The notes under the pieces were generated by a model, which saw only the letters and a list, made by a program, of their open reading frames with translations, was not told the DNA's origin and searched no databases. A stretch of 64,000 bases of DNA from Effrenium voratum. Taxonomy: Eukaryota; Sar; Dinophyceae; Suessiales; Symbiodiniaceae. The DNA lies in NCBI GenBank assembly GCA_963377175.1, contig CAUJNA010003737.1, positions 268,721 through 332,720 on the forward strand. The letters are read 5' to 3'. The first letter of the stretch is position 1; every line of letters begins with the position of its first letter. Made by a program: the position numbers and the translations under genes. Of the stretch, positions 18,451 through 30,777 are shown piece by piece.

Positions 18451-20237
18451 ATATTTTATTAATCTACACCAGTCATGGCTTTGCTAAGGCCAAGCAGGCT
18501 ATGCCCTTGCTTGTCAACCTTGCCTATGATTCTCGGAATTGCAGCTGCCCTAGAGAGAAGGATAAGAACGTGTCGGAAAGTGCCTTGATCATTGTTCAGC
18601 CGTGCCTGGCGAGCTAATTTGCTCTGTTTGCTTAACTCCGGCTCAGGTTGGCGTGCTTCCCGGCATGCTTGAGCGCGCCGGAAATGTGACAGCCACCAAT
18701 CCAGGGCAGCTCCGGGGCATTGGCTTGTACCTAGGTGTGTGTATTTTTGTGGGACCCCTTCCCCCCTCAAAACAAATGGTGGTTTTCCTCTGGTTCCCCC
18801 GTGCAAACCACAAAAAGGGGCAACTGTGGCTAAGACCTGGGCCAGGTCTTCTTCTTGGGTGAGCTCGTGAGGCCTGGTTACCCAACCTTGAGCCAGATGG
18901 GACGTCGAGTCGCGGGGCATCTCAGACGAAGCCTGCGTTGTTGCCCAGGCTGTCCGACTCAGTTCGGCAAGGTGTGCTGGTGCTGGCCTTGCCGCTGCTG
19001 CTTGCGACGCTGGCAAGCTTCTTGCAGGCAACGCTCGCCGGTGGTTCGAGATGTTTGCTTCGCAACTGCCTACTAGGCTGTTGCAACAGAGCCGGGAGTG
19101 CTCCCCAGAGCTTCTGTTCTTCCGGCGCTGTCGGTTTCCAGAGACGGCCGAGCCAGCATGTGGCCTCCTCACCTCGCCAGCCAGCCGCAAGTCGCGTGTA
19201 GTAAAGCGCGTCCGAGGCACGAGCTTTGTTCTTTGTACGCCTCGTCCTGCAGACCGCCATGGCCTCCAAAGCCGGGTGAGCGGCGACGCTCCAAAGCGAG
19301 TTGTGAGCTGAGGCCGCCCCGGCAACGGCCGCAGGACCCACAGATGAAGGCGCAAGAGCGGCAAGAGGCTCGCTGGACCGGGCGAAGCCGGGAAGAGTCT
19401 CTTGAAGTGATCCGAAGCCGTGCCCGCACAAGGCTCAAGAGGAGTTTCGAGAAGAGTGGTGCGCTTCACAGACTGGGGGTGGTGCAAAATATATTTTTTC
19501 ACATTTGGCGGGAAGTTCAAAAATAGTTGGGGTGCACATGGCTTGTTGCTTTTCAGTTTGCATGGTGCTGGTTTCGCAGTCGGTGTTGTTGTCACACGCC
19601 AACTCTCCGTGTGACGGCATTCGTCTGAATCCTGGAGGCAAATCCGGCTCGCGCAAATGCCCTGCTACGAGGCAGGGCAAGCCGCCCGTTGGTCCCATGT
19701 CGTGCTCCGAAGAACTCGCCGAGATCACAACTTGAGTCACAATCAAACCCGGGTAAGTGAAGGTTAGTAAGGGACAATCTTAACCATAAATAGCTGCGGC
19801 CGCCTTCAATTTTCTTTACATGGTTCTGGGTCGACCATTGCAATACCGGGTTTTGAATATGATTCATTTGAGCGCTCAGCCCAGGGAGGGCATGCGCGAA
19901 CTGTGTCAGGAGGAGGATGAGCCAGGAGAAGGCGAGCTACAGGAGGCGCTTGCGCGAATGCAGATGTGGAGGGCTGCTGGCTGGGGGGCTGGGCTTGCAG
20001 GCTGAGGACTTCTGGCTCAAGGTGATGGACGATCCTCGGCTTCGGCACTTGAAGCTTTGCCGGGCTCTCATGGAAGTTGAGCTGTCTAAAGCTGTTTGAA
20101 CCTGCCATGGCTTCGTCAAATCGACAAATCGAATAAGACGTGCCGTATGGATGTCGCGCCAAGGCAGCACCTGCAAGGCGGGCAACACCGTGGGACATAA
20201 AATCCGGGGCCTCCCGGCCCAGCACCGTGCTGAGATT
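18451..20237. other. no gene firmly recognised
   Basis: Several GC-rich open frames exist on both strands, including a long minus frame at 18459-19595, but none has a family signature or consistent composition. A plus segment at 18960-19060 encodes a Leu-rich stretch (LPLLLATLASFLQATLAGG) that could be part of an exon. A plus frame at 19917-20096 (HLKLCRALMEVELSKAV end) lies just before the DHHC exon and might be an upstream exon; this is not supported by a motif. Confidence 0.35.
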
Positions 20238-20420
20238 CGCCGGCCTCCACGCTGTTCGCACTGCAGCCTCTGCGACAACTGTGTGCTGGAGCCCCGGGCC
20301 TTGGAAAGCTTCGGCCTCAAAGCCTCGCAGTCGAGGCGCGACTTCGATCACCATTGCTACTGGATCGGGCGTCGCCCTTATGTGCAGACATTGGCATGTT
20401 TGTTTGCTGGTGTGTTCTGA
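20238..20420 (+). CDS. DHHC-type protein S-acyltransferase fragment
   Basis: [15 protein letters not shown] (20238-20285) is the Cys-rich start of the DHHC domain, and FDHHCYWIG (20343-20369) holds the catalytic DHHC Cys (20355-20357). The two are separated by about 57-60 nt that remain open but are absent from the family, presumably a tiny intron (GTGCTGG ... AG). These enzymes transfer palmitate to protein cysteines in Golgi or plasma membranes. After the motif the usual NCxG-N segment is missing, and a hydrophobic stretch ([13 protein letters not shown]) runs into a stop. Further hydrophobic segments occur downstream at about 21221-21280 (LAWLFVVVAALDMAG, after a CTTCAG acceptor) and about 21433-21480 (VLGGLVAVAVLLLLGILPG). 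They could be transmembrane exons. Upstream exons were not identified; it may be a pseudogene. Confidence 0.6.
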   Translation, partial: RRPPRCSHCSLCDNCVLEPRALESFGLKASQSRRDFDHHCYWIGRRPYVQTLACLFAGVF

Positions 20421-20691
20421 CTGTACTGCCAGGGTTGCCAACACCCGCTCGTTTGGTGAGTCCGTCTATTTCAAACCTGTGGTAGTTCTGATTCCGGATA
20501 TTGATGTTACTGGTATTTTTGCTGCATTCCGTGCGCCAGCGCCTTTTTCACGTTACAAAGTTGTGTTGCATCGCTAGTTGCATCAGTTGACTCTTGCTCG
20601 CTGCTGTAAAACACATACCGGCCTTTTAGTCCCAATCGGAGCTGGCGGCGGCAGTGGCAGACGGCGGGAAGCATCTGCTTTTGCCACTGCT

Positions 20692-20694
<3 letters not shown>

Positions 20695-20781
<87 letters not shown>
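20695..20781 (+). repeat. (CTG)29 trinucleotide tract
   Basis: Twenty-nine uninterrupted CTG units. Depending on frame this reads as poly-Leu, poly-Cys or, on the minus strand, poly-Ala or poly-Ser. No flanking protein is recognised, so translation is not assumed. A GT run follows at about 20862-20889. Confidence 0.97.
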
Positions 20782-20783
<2 letters not shown>

Positions 20784-21600
20784 TGGGTGGTGGACGCAGC
20801 TTGCATGCTGCCCTGCTGGCATTGCTCTATCGAACTTGGCGGTTGGTGTGCCAATGTGTGCTGGTGTGTGTGTGTGTGTGTGTGTGTGTGGGGAGGTTTT
20901 TTGTGTGTCTTTGTGCGTCTCTGGGTCACTTTCTGTGTGCCTGTGTTTGTTTCTCTGTGTGCTTGTGTTGGTTTCGCTGCGTGTTGATTGTGGTGGAGTG
21001 TCTGCTTGTTGCGCACTAGCTAAGGAACTGCGTCGGTGTTTGGGGCTCGCTTTGCGTCCAGATGCTTTTGGAAAACCTTCTGCTTGAGGCACGCAACCAT
21101 CGGCCATTCATCATCTTCCTGGTCACGACCGCCTGCAGCTGACTAAGAAGGGCAAAGATCTATGCAGCCTGCGCTCATTGTGTGAATGAACTGGTACTTG
21201 TCCTGGTCTTCAGGTTTGGCGTGGCTTTTCGTCGTGGTCGCTGCTCTTGACATGGCCGGCTCGTGCTTTTCATTGCGCATGTGGCACGATGTCAGTGGCA
21301 TGACGTTCGTGGGGGTCAGGTTCTTACACTATCTGGCTACGTTTTGCATCATGAGCTGTCCCTGGGCACAGCCAGTGCGGTGCCCTCAGAATAACCACAG
21401 ACTTACATAATTCGACCAGCGCCAGGACCGGGTTCTCGGTGGCCTGGTGGCTGTAGCTGTGCTGCTGCTGCTCGGAATTCTGCCCGGCGCCTACGGCGTC
21501 GCGCCGAAGTCTCAGCCATGATTTGTCGAGGTCCTTGAGCCTGGTGCGATGGTGCCGCAAAAACGTGTGGTCAACCAGCAACAAGGCGCCGGGCACACTG

Positions 21601-21741
21601 CTTGAAGGGGCAGTCGGGTACTTCGTGAGTGGGTAATTGCAATAACTATAGCTCACTTGGCACGGTTGCAAGTCTCCAAAGTGGGTTATACCGTTATACC
21701 CATGGTTCTTACCCACTTTTGAAGAACTCTGGCCCTTTTAA
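21601..21741 (+). mobile_element. TTAAAGGGGC-family inverted-repeat element
   Basis: The left end is CTTGAAGGGGCAGTCGGGTA and the right end CTGGCCCTTTTAAG. The internal GTTGCAAGTCTCC and GTGGGTTATACC are shared with the copies at 23244, 50695 and 52212. Confidence 0.65.
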
Positions 21742-23243
21742 GTGGGTATGCTTCATGGAGTTTTCCCTTGTGAGCTAGAGGTGACGGGCCAGCGACGGAT
21801 GCAGCCAAGCCGGCGCTTGGACAGAGCCCAGGCCAAGAAATGTGAGCTGCGATTCTCTCGCAAACATGCTGTGTGGAAGCGGCCGCTTAGTAGGGCTTAC
21901 CGGCTTACGCACACATTTCTCCGACCTTTTGGGGTAAAGGCAGCGCTTGGATAAGAAAACAAATATGCAGACGCACGAGCCTGGGAGGTTATCCTGCAAC
22001 TGCTGCTGGTCATAGTCGGCGTGTCCCTAGTGCTCTTAGCAGCCGTGCTGCGGCCTCACGGTCAATTGCTGATTGGTCGCATGGGACGTGTGGGACATTA
22101 GGTTTGGAGTCCTTCCCTTCATCCCTTTAGTAGTGGCCGGCAGCCTGGAACACAGCGCGTGAGTCGCGGCGTCCTCCAAAAGTGATAGGTGCTGCTGACC
22201 GCACCGCCCGCAGGCGGGCTGGTGCTGGCCTCAGTGGCCAAAGAGGCCCAATCAGGGAGAGAAGTTTGGCTGTCAAAGAGCACCATTTTTTATCGCACAA
22301 TATTGCGCAGCTTCATGGCATACCCAGATCCACGCGCTTTGGCGCTCCGTTTTCTCATCCGCTGTCGAAACTCAGTCTGTCATGATCTGGGAGCAGCCCG
22401 GCGGCCCAGTGCGCGAGTCGCCGTCTCCGATTTTCCCAGCCGCATCGCATTGTACGCAGGCTTCGGAACCTCGGGAGGGGGCTGAATGTGAAGCAGACTC
22501 TTGGTGAAATAGCGCTGGCCAAACATGGGGCGAAATGGCCCTGGGTCTCAGGAGCGCCGTGCTTGCCAACACCCGTGCCAAAGGCCATGTGTGAAGCTTT
22601 CAGCTTCATGAGGCGATTGCTTGCGAATTGCCACGGAAAGGTGACACGGAGTTTAGCTTTAGTACCTTATCCAGCTTCTTCTTCAAGGACGCTGCGTTTT
22701 CTTGTTTTTTCTTGTCTCATTCCCCCATTGGGCCGTTCAGCCGTAGGAGGCCACCCAGAGCGTCGCTCCACTGGACGCAGAGGCGGAAGCAAGTTCTGGC
22801 ATTCCGCTGAGGGGCTTGCGCTTTTGATGAGGTGCTGGAGGATGTGCTTGAGAAAGGCTTAAGCAGCCCTCATCCCAGCACCCGGACGTGCCATGTTCCG
22901 GGCGCTTGTTGTTTTGAGCGGTGAGGTGCTGGTCCAAGTACCTGGCCGCCTCCTCGGAGTGCTTCTCAAAATGGCGGTCCCAAGTACCTACCAGAAGCGG
23001 TCCACCATTTTCGAGAGGCCACCCCCCCAAGTGCACGCATTCTTGTGGCACGTTACTGACGCGAGCATTGCAAGGGCCGGACAGGATGACGCGGAGGACG
23101 CTGTCGTTTTGGCACGGATGGCGTTTGGCTCCTGTGAACGTGTAGTTGCTCAGGACGGTCAAGGCATGTGTGCCGACTTTGGCCTCCCATGGATTTCAAG
23201 ATTCGGTGGGTGGCTTAGTTTCTTCTGGCCAGGAAAAGTGCTT

Positions 23244-23374
23244 AAAGGGGCAGGGTACTTAGTAAGTGGTTAGTGAGCCTGGTTAAAAATGCTTAAGAGA
23301 CTTACAACCATGGCAAGTGGGTTATAACAATGGTTGTTGCCCAGGTACTACGTACAATGACTCTTTAAGCGGGG
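23244..23374 (+). mobile_element. TTAAAGGGGC-family inverted-repeat element
   Basis: The left end is CTTAAAGGGGCAGGGTACTT (followed by AGTAAGTGG) and the right end GACTCTTTAAG. The internal AGTGGGTTATAAC motif is shared with the family. It is about 130 bp. Confidence 0.65.
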
Positions 23375-25436
23375 CATTCCTTTGCGCCAAGTGCCCTTAG
23401 GCCAGCCGAACGCATACGAGATGATGCATGAAGCAGAGCAAGTCCTTGGCTTACTTTGCATGTTTTGACATGGGCGTTGTTGGGACCCCCTGGATGCCTG
23501 GCAATGTTGAAGACATAGATTCTGGCGCTGCTAAGTCATGCCCAAGCCAGTGTGATGGCCCCGATGCCGATGCGAGTTCTCCGGCCGCAGAAATATGCAC
23601 AAAATTCAAAAGATCTGCAGGGTGGCAGGGGGTGGGTTGCTTGATCCAACAGTTCTGCCATGTTTTGCCTAAGGAGCGTCTCATCATTTGATCAGGGGCC
23701 AGCAGGCATATGCCATGCAAGGTTGCTTGTGGCATTTTGTTCAGCTGCTCTGACAGGCCCATTAACCGCCGCTGCCGCAGATACTGCAGCCCAACGATGG
23801 CTAGCAGTGGGCAGTTGTGAGCTAACGAGTGACACCCACAGAACAAGTCTACCCACAGAAAAAGTATGCATAGCGAGTAACAATCAGCTGGCACTTGGGA
23901 CCTGGACGGGCACAGGCACATAGCCATTTGACAAATTTGGGTTTTGCTGAGTCTTGTGCTAACTGTCCGTTTGGGTGGCAATATGCTGATTGTTACTCGA
24001 CATAGGCGACATGCTTGCTGTTCCTGCTCTGGCCTCGCAGCGGCGCGCGCGCCTTCGCTTGGGCTCGCAGCTGGGCGGAGGGTCATGTCGGGTCCCGGCC
24101 TTACAGCTGCGGATCACATCCTATGGACGCAGAGGACGTGCGAGCTGCGCAGATGGGATGTTTGGGGCCCTGTTTGCATGTGCAGTGCCACCTGGCACGG
24201 TCATGGGCCAGGGAGTTGCTTTTTTTGGGACCATGGCATTTTTAATTTACTGCACATGTCTTTCTAGAAACTGGGTACTACACGAGGCTGAGCGTCAGCT
24301 GTGAAGACGGTGTGGCTTTGGGTTGCAACATCGATGCTTTTCCGCACGGCGGTTGCACGAGCAACCATGATGTAATTCTGACTGCTGCTCTAAGCTACTG
24401 GTGTGCTCTAGGGCAATGTTCTCTAGGCGAACCCATTGCTTGATCCAATTTCACATCCAACACGCGACGTGAACGTAACGGGCTTGCCAGCTGCGGTCTT
24501 GGTGCCATGGCTCGCAAGGCATGCGCGCAAACACGCGCTGCCTGCTTCTTTTTGCACTAGCTTGGTCTCGAGCCTGTCCCTCCACTTGGCTAGCCTCATG
24601 TCAGCGCGCACGGGAATCTGTGTGCGTGTGCTTGTGGGCGTGTGACGCGTTGCCAGAGCCGGAAGGATTCAGAAGGAGGAGATCAATGCCAGATCGCGAC
24701 CTGATGGATTTTCAGTCCGCGCTGCAGTGGGCGTGCGGCCCTGAGAATGAGTGTGTGCCATGTTAGTCATGAGACCAAGCGTCCGTGCGGCCACAAGTCA
24801 CCACACACACACACACATTCTTAGGCATCCCGCGGCTTCCAAACTGTTTTGTCACAGGCAAAGCATGAGACGGCTTGCTATTCGTCTTTATCCTCAAGCT
24901 TTAAAAGGAAGCCCTCCTCTTGAGCAGATTTGCATGTCATACCCTGGAAGTCTTGATTCGCAAACCGGCCTTGCCAACGCAAAGCCTAGCAAGCCACACC
25001 GTAGCCCGGCTGAACTTGCAAAAGCTCCAGGTTGACATTGACCAAACTCGTGCGTTATGGACCTGGAGGGTTGGTTTTTGAGTGGCATGGTTGCACCCGC
25101 TGCAGGATACTCGTGAGCTTTTAAGAAACGGCCCCAGCATGGTAGCTCTGCATGCTCTTTTTTGCTGCGCAGCTGGCTTGCCTTTACCCAATCACATGCA
25201 GGCGCTTCTTTCCCTAGGTGTCAGTGGTGCCAGTCAAGTTCAAGTCCGGATCCTGGGCGCTTTCCGGAAAGTCCGGCCCAGACTTGCGATCCAGGCCCGG
25301 ACACATGGACCCGCGTGATGCCTCAGGCGGGGAGAAGACTTTTTGGTGTCGTTAGCTGCTGGTGATCTCAGGTACTGCCTTCAATCCCAGCTCAGTGGGT
25401 GCAGTCCTCAGGAAGCAGACCTCGTTTTGCTTGTTC

Positions 25437-25540
25437 CCAGATAGCTGAAAGCTATAGAGGTTCTAACTTCTAATAAAGAGGGGAAAGTGACATTGGCCTG
25501 GTTTTTCGCTATCTGGGGTCTATGCTGGTGTATTTGTTTT
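25437..25540. mobile_element. short CCCAGATAGC element, compact copy
   Basis: CCCAGATAGCTGAAAGC at the left faces TTTTTCGCTATCTGGGGTC at the right, forming imperfect terminal inverted repeats. AATAAAGAGGGGAAAGTG lies inside. Both ends recur at 38.9 and 39.5 kb around a tandem array. Confidence 0.6.
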
Positions 25541-26339
25541 TGCGCGAGTGGAGTGTGGAAGGTTGGGACCCAGCAGATGCCATGACGGTGGAGCTCCGCC
25601 GCTGCATGAATCGGCCAAATGCGGACTGCTCAGGGCGTTGCGAGGACAGACAACACATCAAGTAAGGCAGCAACATGCAAGCTGGCCTAAGCTGAGCCTG
25701 AAAGAAGCAAAGCAGGTTGCACGTTCCAGCGGCGCTCCCAAGTAGAATGGCCACTGCCAGCTGTGTGCAGCATTAGTTGGGCAAGCGCCCAGGCCGTTCC
25801 ACGAGAACGGCATCTGCATGGCTCCTAGTTGATGCAGCTGCTGACAAGCCAGTGCGTTACTTGTGTGGGTAATTCTGAATTTGGGCAGGTTTCCAGAGAC
25901 GTGTCAGCAAGAGATTGGCTGGATCCAGGCAATGATCTTGTCGATGGTTTGGCATGCGTGGATCCTGGCTACGTTTGCAAGTTTGCAGGCGAATCGAGGC
26001 AAGCTCGATCACCGAAGTGAACCAGCTGGGAGCAAGCGGGGCGCCCAGCCTTTCGCACGGCAAGCTGGCAGACAAGGAGCATGGACGCACGGACTATGAT
26101 GATGTAATCTCTGCAGGCCAACGCGGCTGGGAGTGGGGTGGTTGATGAAGGACAGCTGTTCTCAAGATTCTTGCCCAAGACATGTCCAAACGTAGTTTGC
26201 AGACCAGATAGTCTGTTGGTTGCCTTGACAGGACGGGCATGGTGGGCCCATAAACAAGCTGGCAGCCAAAAGGGCAGCTGGCGATGCTGAGCTGGCTGCG
26301 CTGACCTAAGAACAAGACGCAAGCGAGTCCTTCTCATTG
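25541..26339. other. no gene recognised
   Basis: A plus frame near 25545-25660 (AMTVELRRCMNRPNADCSG) looks exon-like but has no motif or clear neighbours. The rest is unremarkable. Confidence 0.3.
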
Positions 26340-26990
<651 letters not shown>

Positions 26991-27300
26991 TGTGTTTAGG
27001 CACTGCGTCCGGGCTTCGGTCAGTGTCTTGATCCCCTTTGCGGGCACCTGTTTTGACCCATGTACCGACACCTTCTTCAGACAGCCACCGGACCTTGTCG
27101 CTCGCGACTCTGGAAATCCCCCTGTTGACTTTTCGCCGTTGACCATTCACCACGGGCTTGGACATGTCCCAGACGTTTCAGCACCCCAGATTACCTCACG
27201 TTTGACTTCTCCACTTGACGGGTCGCCAGACTACCCGACATATCGGGCATGACTCCATGACACCGCCAGTTGGTTATTGGCTCGCAATTGCTGGCAGCAG

Positions 27301-28842
27301 ATGCCACGGCCCAACGCAGGCCCGATGTCGAACTCAGCAGGCCCCATGACCAAGGCATCCAGGAACACTGCGGGCCCTACGCCGCCCAGGTCACCAGTGC
27401 ACCAGACAGCATCACCGAGCAGGAGTGCGCTTGTGACACCAACTTCTAGCATCTCTTGCGCGGTGTCCAGCACCTCAAGGGCTACCAAACCTGCGGTTCC
27501 AGCTCTTGCTCCCGGCGACGCCTCGGCATCGATCCCTACCCTGCATGTCTGGCCTGCATCAGTAGCTGGCCCCCTGCCGCAAATCCTGGTGAAAGCACGC
27601 CCGGCCACACCGATGACTCCAATGACTCCAACGACGCCAACTACCCCAACGGCTTCAACTACAGCATGCCCACCTATGACCACAGCACCGACCCCTATCG
27701 CACCGATCCCTACGGCAACTCCATCAGGTCAGATGCTTCCACCGCCCAACCCACCATCCAGGTCACGCCACACAACGGAGGGAGAGCGGTCACGTTCCCA
27801 CAGCACTTCCCCCTACTCCAAGTCAGTGCCCCCACAGCGGCGAGGTCGAGCTCGCTCCAGGACGCCACCACCGATCTCCCGAAGGGACACAACATCGGAC
27901 AACTCCATCACGGCAGCATCGGATCTTGCCGTGTCGGCACCCACAGCAGCCAAGTCCTCATCCCGGGCGCCTACGGCAACTAAAGCCTCATCCCGACGAC
28001 CGAGAAGCAATCGATCTCCATTTCCGCGTAGCAGAAGCAGTGCCCCATCGGCTCCAGCCTCAAAGGCCACAGGTGCTCACCCAGATGTGGGGTCGTCCTC
28101 GAGGAGCATGCAACTACGCCCAAATCCGCAGGCGCACCCACCGCTGATCCTGCTTCCCAACCCGGAGTCTGACCCGTGGAGGAACGAACTTCAGGTGCCT
28201 GCCGCACCGTACCTCCGCGAAGGGATCCCAGTCAATCAGGAGCAGATGGACTATGTGGCCGCTACCTTGAATGCAGCCGGCATACCGCCTCAGCACTCCA
28301 CTCTGAACTATGCAAAGGTCAACCCGGAACATCACTTTTATAAGATCACTCCGCACTGGTTCATGCTGACCGTCCCCTACCTTGGCGCTACAGTTCGGCT
28401 CAAAGAACCAACGAAGACGCGACCCATGCTGCTCTGGACTCACGCATCCAGTGTCGGCGGCACTAGAGGCATCCTGCGGAGCCGACAGATCCATCCTTCC
28501 CGGCAGCGCTCCTCGGAGTGCCCAGCCTTTTACGCCCAAGGCTGGAAGATCACTGGACACGCCGACTATGATGCTGAAGAAATTGCTCGCACGATGAGCC
28601 AGAACTGGAGTATGTCTCTCAACATGGCCCAATTGCTGTTGTTTGGACGCGCCGTCGGTACCTGTCAGCCGATTCGATCGGGAGGAGAGCAAGCTTGCAT
28701 TGAGGCCCTGGACTCCAGTGAACGTCCTGATGTCATCCACTATGTGTCGGGCAAGTGTTGGATGGTGATCCCGGAGGCAAGCCAGATCGTTGGACTCGCA
28801 TGGCCTACCGATACGAAGCCCACCGGTGTCCTCCGCTCGTGA
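27301..28842 (+). CDS. ORF1 of the Penelope-like element, Pro/Ser/Thr-rich with a possible ART-fold domain
   Basis: The frame is 513 residues from ATG 27301, and is open slightly further upstream through non-ATG codons. Residues 1-270 are low-complexity Pro/Ser/Thr/Ala with a Pro-Thr-Met repeat (about nt 27608-27655) and Arg-Ser clusters. From about nt 28150 a folded domain begins (PHWFMLTVPYLGATVRL). RPMLLWTHASSVGGTRGIL (nt about 28417-28473) has the H-x-S/T plus following GIL pattern seen at the NAD site of ADP-ribosyltransferase folds. That likeness is weak and unconfirmed. The domain ends near a stop at 28842. By position it is an ORF1/gag-like protein that may bind element RNA. It is followed by a 340-nt T-rich spacer. 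Confidence 0.7.
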   Translation: MPRPNAGPMSNSAGPMTKASRNTAGPTPPRSPVHQTASPSRSALVTPTSSISCAVSSTSRATKPAVPALAPGDASASIPTLHVWPASVAGPLPQILVKARPATPMTPMTPTTPTTPTASTTACPPMTTAPTPIAPIPTATPSGQMLPPPNPPSRSRHTTEGERSRSHSTSPYSKSVPPQRRGRARSRTPPPISRRDTTSDNSITAASDLAVSAPTAAKSSSRAPTATKASSRRPRSNRSPFPRSRSSAPSAPASKATGAHPDVGSSSRSMQLRPNPQAHPPLILLPNPESDPWRNELQVPAAPYLREGIPVNQEQMDYVAATLNAAGIPPQHSTLNYAKVNPEHHFYKITPHWFMLTVPYLGATVRLKEPTKTRPMLLWTHASSVGGTRGILRSRQIHPSRQRSSECPAFYAQGWKITGHADYDAEEIARTMSQNWSMSLNMAQLLLFGRAVGTCQPIRSGGEQACIEALDSSERPDVIHYVSGKCWMVIPEASQIVGLAWPTDTKPTGVLRS

Positions 28843-28859
28843 ACCTGCACCAGGAGCTG

Positions 28860-29183
28860 CGGTAACCAATGACAATTAATGATGTTTCATTGCGAATAAG
28901 AGCATCCTTCGCCACACTGCCGTCTTCGACCACCGACGATATTTTGCGACAAAAAGTGCACGCCAGAGCCTCATTCAAGCATGACTTCCGTGTTGGTCTT
29001 ACTGCGGGTTCTTTCGCTTTTTGATGTTTCGTTGTGACTTCTGCTGTTTCCCGGTTTCAAAAAGCCCTGAGTCCGGTTGAAAATCGGGTGCCGTTTTGAC
29101 AATTTGTGCCGTCTCGGCAATTTGTGCCGTATCCCTAGCTTTTAATCTATTAGCAAGTGTTGACGGCGAACTCCCATCTCGTG
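28860..29183 (+). promoter_or_regulatory. T-rich inter-ORF spacer 1, candidate trans-splice region
   Basis: T-rich runs (GGTTCTTTCGCTTTTTGATG, about 29009-29028, and neighbours) lie between ORF1 and ORF2, followed by AG dinucleotides and the next ATG (29184). A similar T-rich tract precedes the other downstream ORFs of this element. Confidence 0.35.
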
Positions 29184-30547
29184 ATGGCTTCTCAGTGGAA
29201 CTATTCATGGCCGGCGACATCAGCGCCCTCCTCCTCTTCGCATCCGGGATCCTCGTACCTTCCATCATGGTCAGTTCCGCAGTCCCAGCAGGAGGTCTAT
29301 TTGAGCTCCAATCGGATGGAATCCTTGCAGCATCAACCTCGAGAGGAAGCAGCGCCTCGCATCAATCCTCTTCGGCCTCCACATATGGCTCACCAGTTTC
29401 CTCCTCAACCTCCCGGTCAGTTTTACAACTATCACGGTGGTGGAACAAACCACATGCAGACAGGTCCTCGTCCCCCACCACCAGCACCGCCAGTTCAACC
29501 TCCAGTTCGGGCACCTCTAGGCCAAGGTGATGCAACGCAGTACACTCAACCTCGATACTCGCAGCTACTCCCCAGCACCTTCCAATCTGACGACATCTTC
29601 CTCGACAAGACGGAAGTCCGCGGCCTGCAGCTGTACCGTCACGTTCAACCCACTCAGTGGTCCAGAAGGGTCGGGCTCGCAGGAACAGCTATCCTGGATC
29701 TTCCATTGACACGACTTCTTCGAGGAGGAGCAGAAGATCACGCATTACGAGCGCTGTCAAACGGGCGATACAGCACACCAGTCATGGCTCAGTCGATAGC
29801 CGAGGCAGTCTTATTGACATCTATTCTCAAAGCATTGAGAGGCAGGGAGGTCGACATCGACAGGACAGGTCGCTCTCTCCACGCGGACAATGCGCCGGAT
29901 AAGCGCAACGAGGCTATGCAGTTTATGGAGCCACTTGCGCTCAAAATCGTGGATCTCATGGAGTCGCTGCAGCCCGCCAAGCAGGAGAACCTCACTCGCC
30001 ACAAAATTGCCGAATTGGAACAACAGCTGGAGCGCTACAAGAACAAGGGCATCACTCTTACACCGGATAAGAAGCTGCCATCCTCGTCCCCTTCCAATGC
30101 CGCGTCCTGGACCCCCACGCCCGGCCGCTCTGACCAGTCCCTCTACATCAATGCGGCCAACTCAGATGCTCAGGGACCTCCCCTACCAGTTCCATCCCCA
30201 GAGGCTGATCCAGCCCCCAAGCGACGACCGGCAAAGCGGAAGACCCCGGAGACTGCCCCGACATCACACTAAACTCAGAACTTCTACGTCAGGGAAATCC
30301 CAAAGGTCAACAGGTACCACTTCCCACCAGCCTCACGGACAAGGTCTTCAAGGCATGGCTACACGAACGCACGCTGTCCAACCAAGCGACCTACCTTGAT
30401 CTCATCAAGCAGGAGCTGGCATCCGACACAGTGGAGCAGTTGAAAACCATTGCAGTCAAGTGGGGGGCCCCAATCTCCTTAGTGAGCAAGGGATCGAAGC
30501 GAGCACTCCTGCAGTTCATCACGGTTCTGTACATGTATGGCAAGTGA
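29184..30547 (+). CDS. ORF2 of the Penelope-like element, coiled-coil protein with hidden C-terminal extension
   Basis: Translation from ATG 29184 gives a Pro/Gln-rich N-terminus (about 110 residues), a helical central part (LYRHVQPTQWSRRVGLAG and on), a short coiled coil (KIAELEQQLERYKNKG, nt about 30004-30050) and a basic tail (APKRRPAKRK). This frame stops at 30272. In frame 2, from at least 30238 to a stop at 30545-30547, the sequence remains strongly protein-like (TLNSELLRQGNPKG, KAWLHERTLSNQATYLDL, LLQFITVLYMYGK). A -1 change near 30225-30240 therefore probably separates two parts of one protein. No family was recognised; a nucleocapsid-like role is guessed from position, the basic tail and the coiled coil. 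Confidence 0.6.
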
Positions 30548-30777
30548 GGGGAGCGGCGGTAGCGCTCACGAGGAAGGAAGTTAGCACCTTTGACACGACT
30601 GGCACAAAAGGCCCGCTGCTCATCGCGTTTGAACCTTGCCCTGAGACCATCAGCTGCCTTTTCTCCTTCTTTTTCGTTTCCCTGTTTTTCTTGGGGTCGC
30701 GGGTCGGGGTTTTTCCGCTGTTTCCAGTTGACCCAATTAACCGTTCAGTGCTCGAGCGTTGGATGCATGGCTAAGCC
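30548..30777 (+). promoter_or_regulatory. T-rich inter-ORF spacer 2, candidate trans-splice region
   Basis: CTTTTCTCCTTCTTTTTCG (about 30657-30675) and further T runs to 30725 precede the ATG at 30778. The composition is unlike the flanking coding DNA, and it is equivalent to spacers 1 and 3. Confidence 0.35.

Larger units (their letters stand above)
20890..25436. other. mostly non-coding, with two dispersed inverted-repeat elements
   Basis: No protein family is recognised. Apart from possible DHHC exons at 21.2-21.5 kb, the open frames are short. Both strands of 22737-23270 are open for over 120 residues without a motif. The end of a plus frame near 24700-24763 (FQSALQWACGPENEC) resembles part of an X8/CBM43 module but is too short to call. 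Confidence 0.35.

Noticed and set aside
18459..19595. 378-residue minus-strand frame
   Set aside because: Arg/Pro/Ala-rich with no motif, and the plus strand is equally open; typical of GC-rich non-coding DNA.
20507..21107. Reading frames with poly-Leu, poly-Cys, poly-Ala or poly-Ser
   Set aside because: They are the (CTG)29 tract read in different frames; flanks have no domain or consistent coding signal.
24690..24763. X8/CBM43-like fragment (FQSALQWACGPENEC)
   Set aside because: Only about 15 residues match the pattern; the rest of the module and other cysteines are missing.
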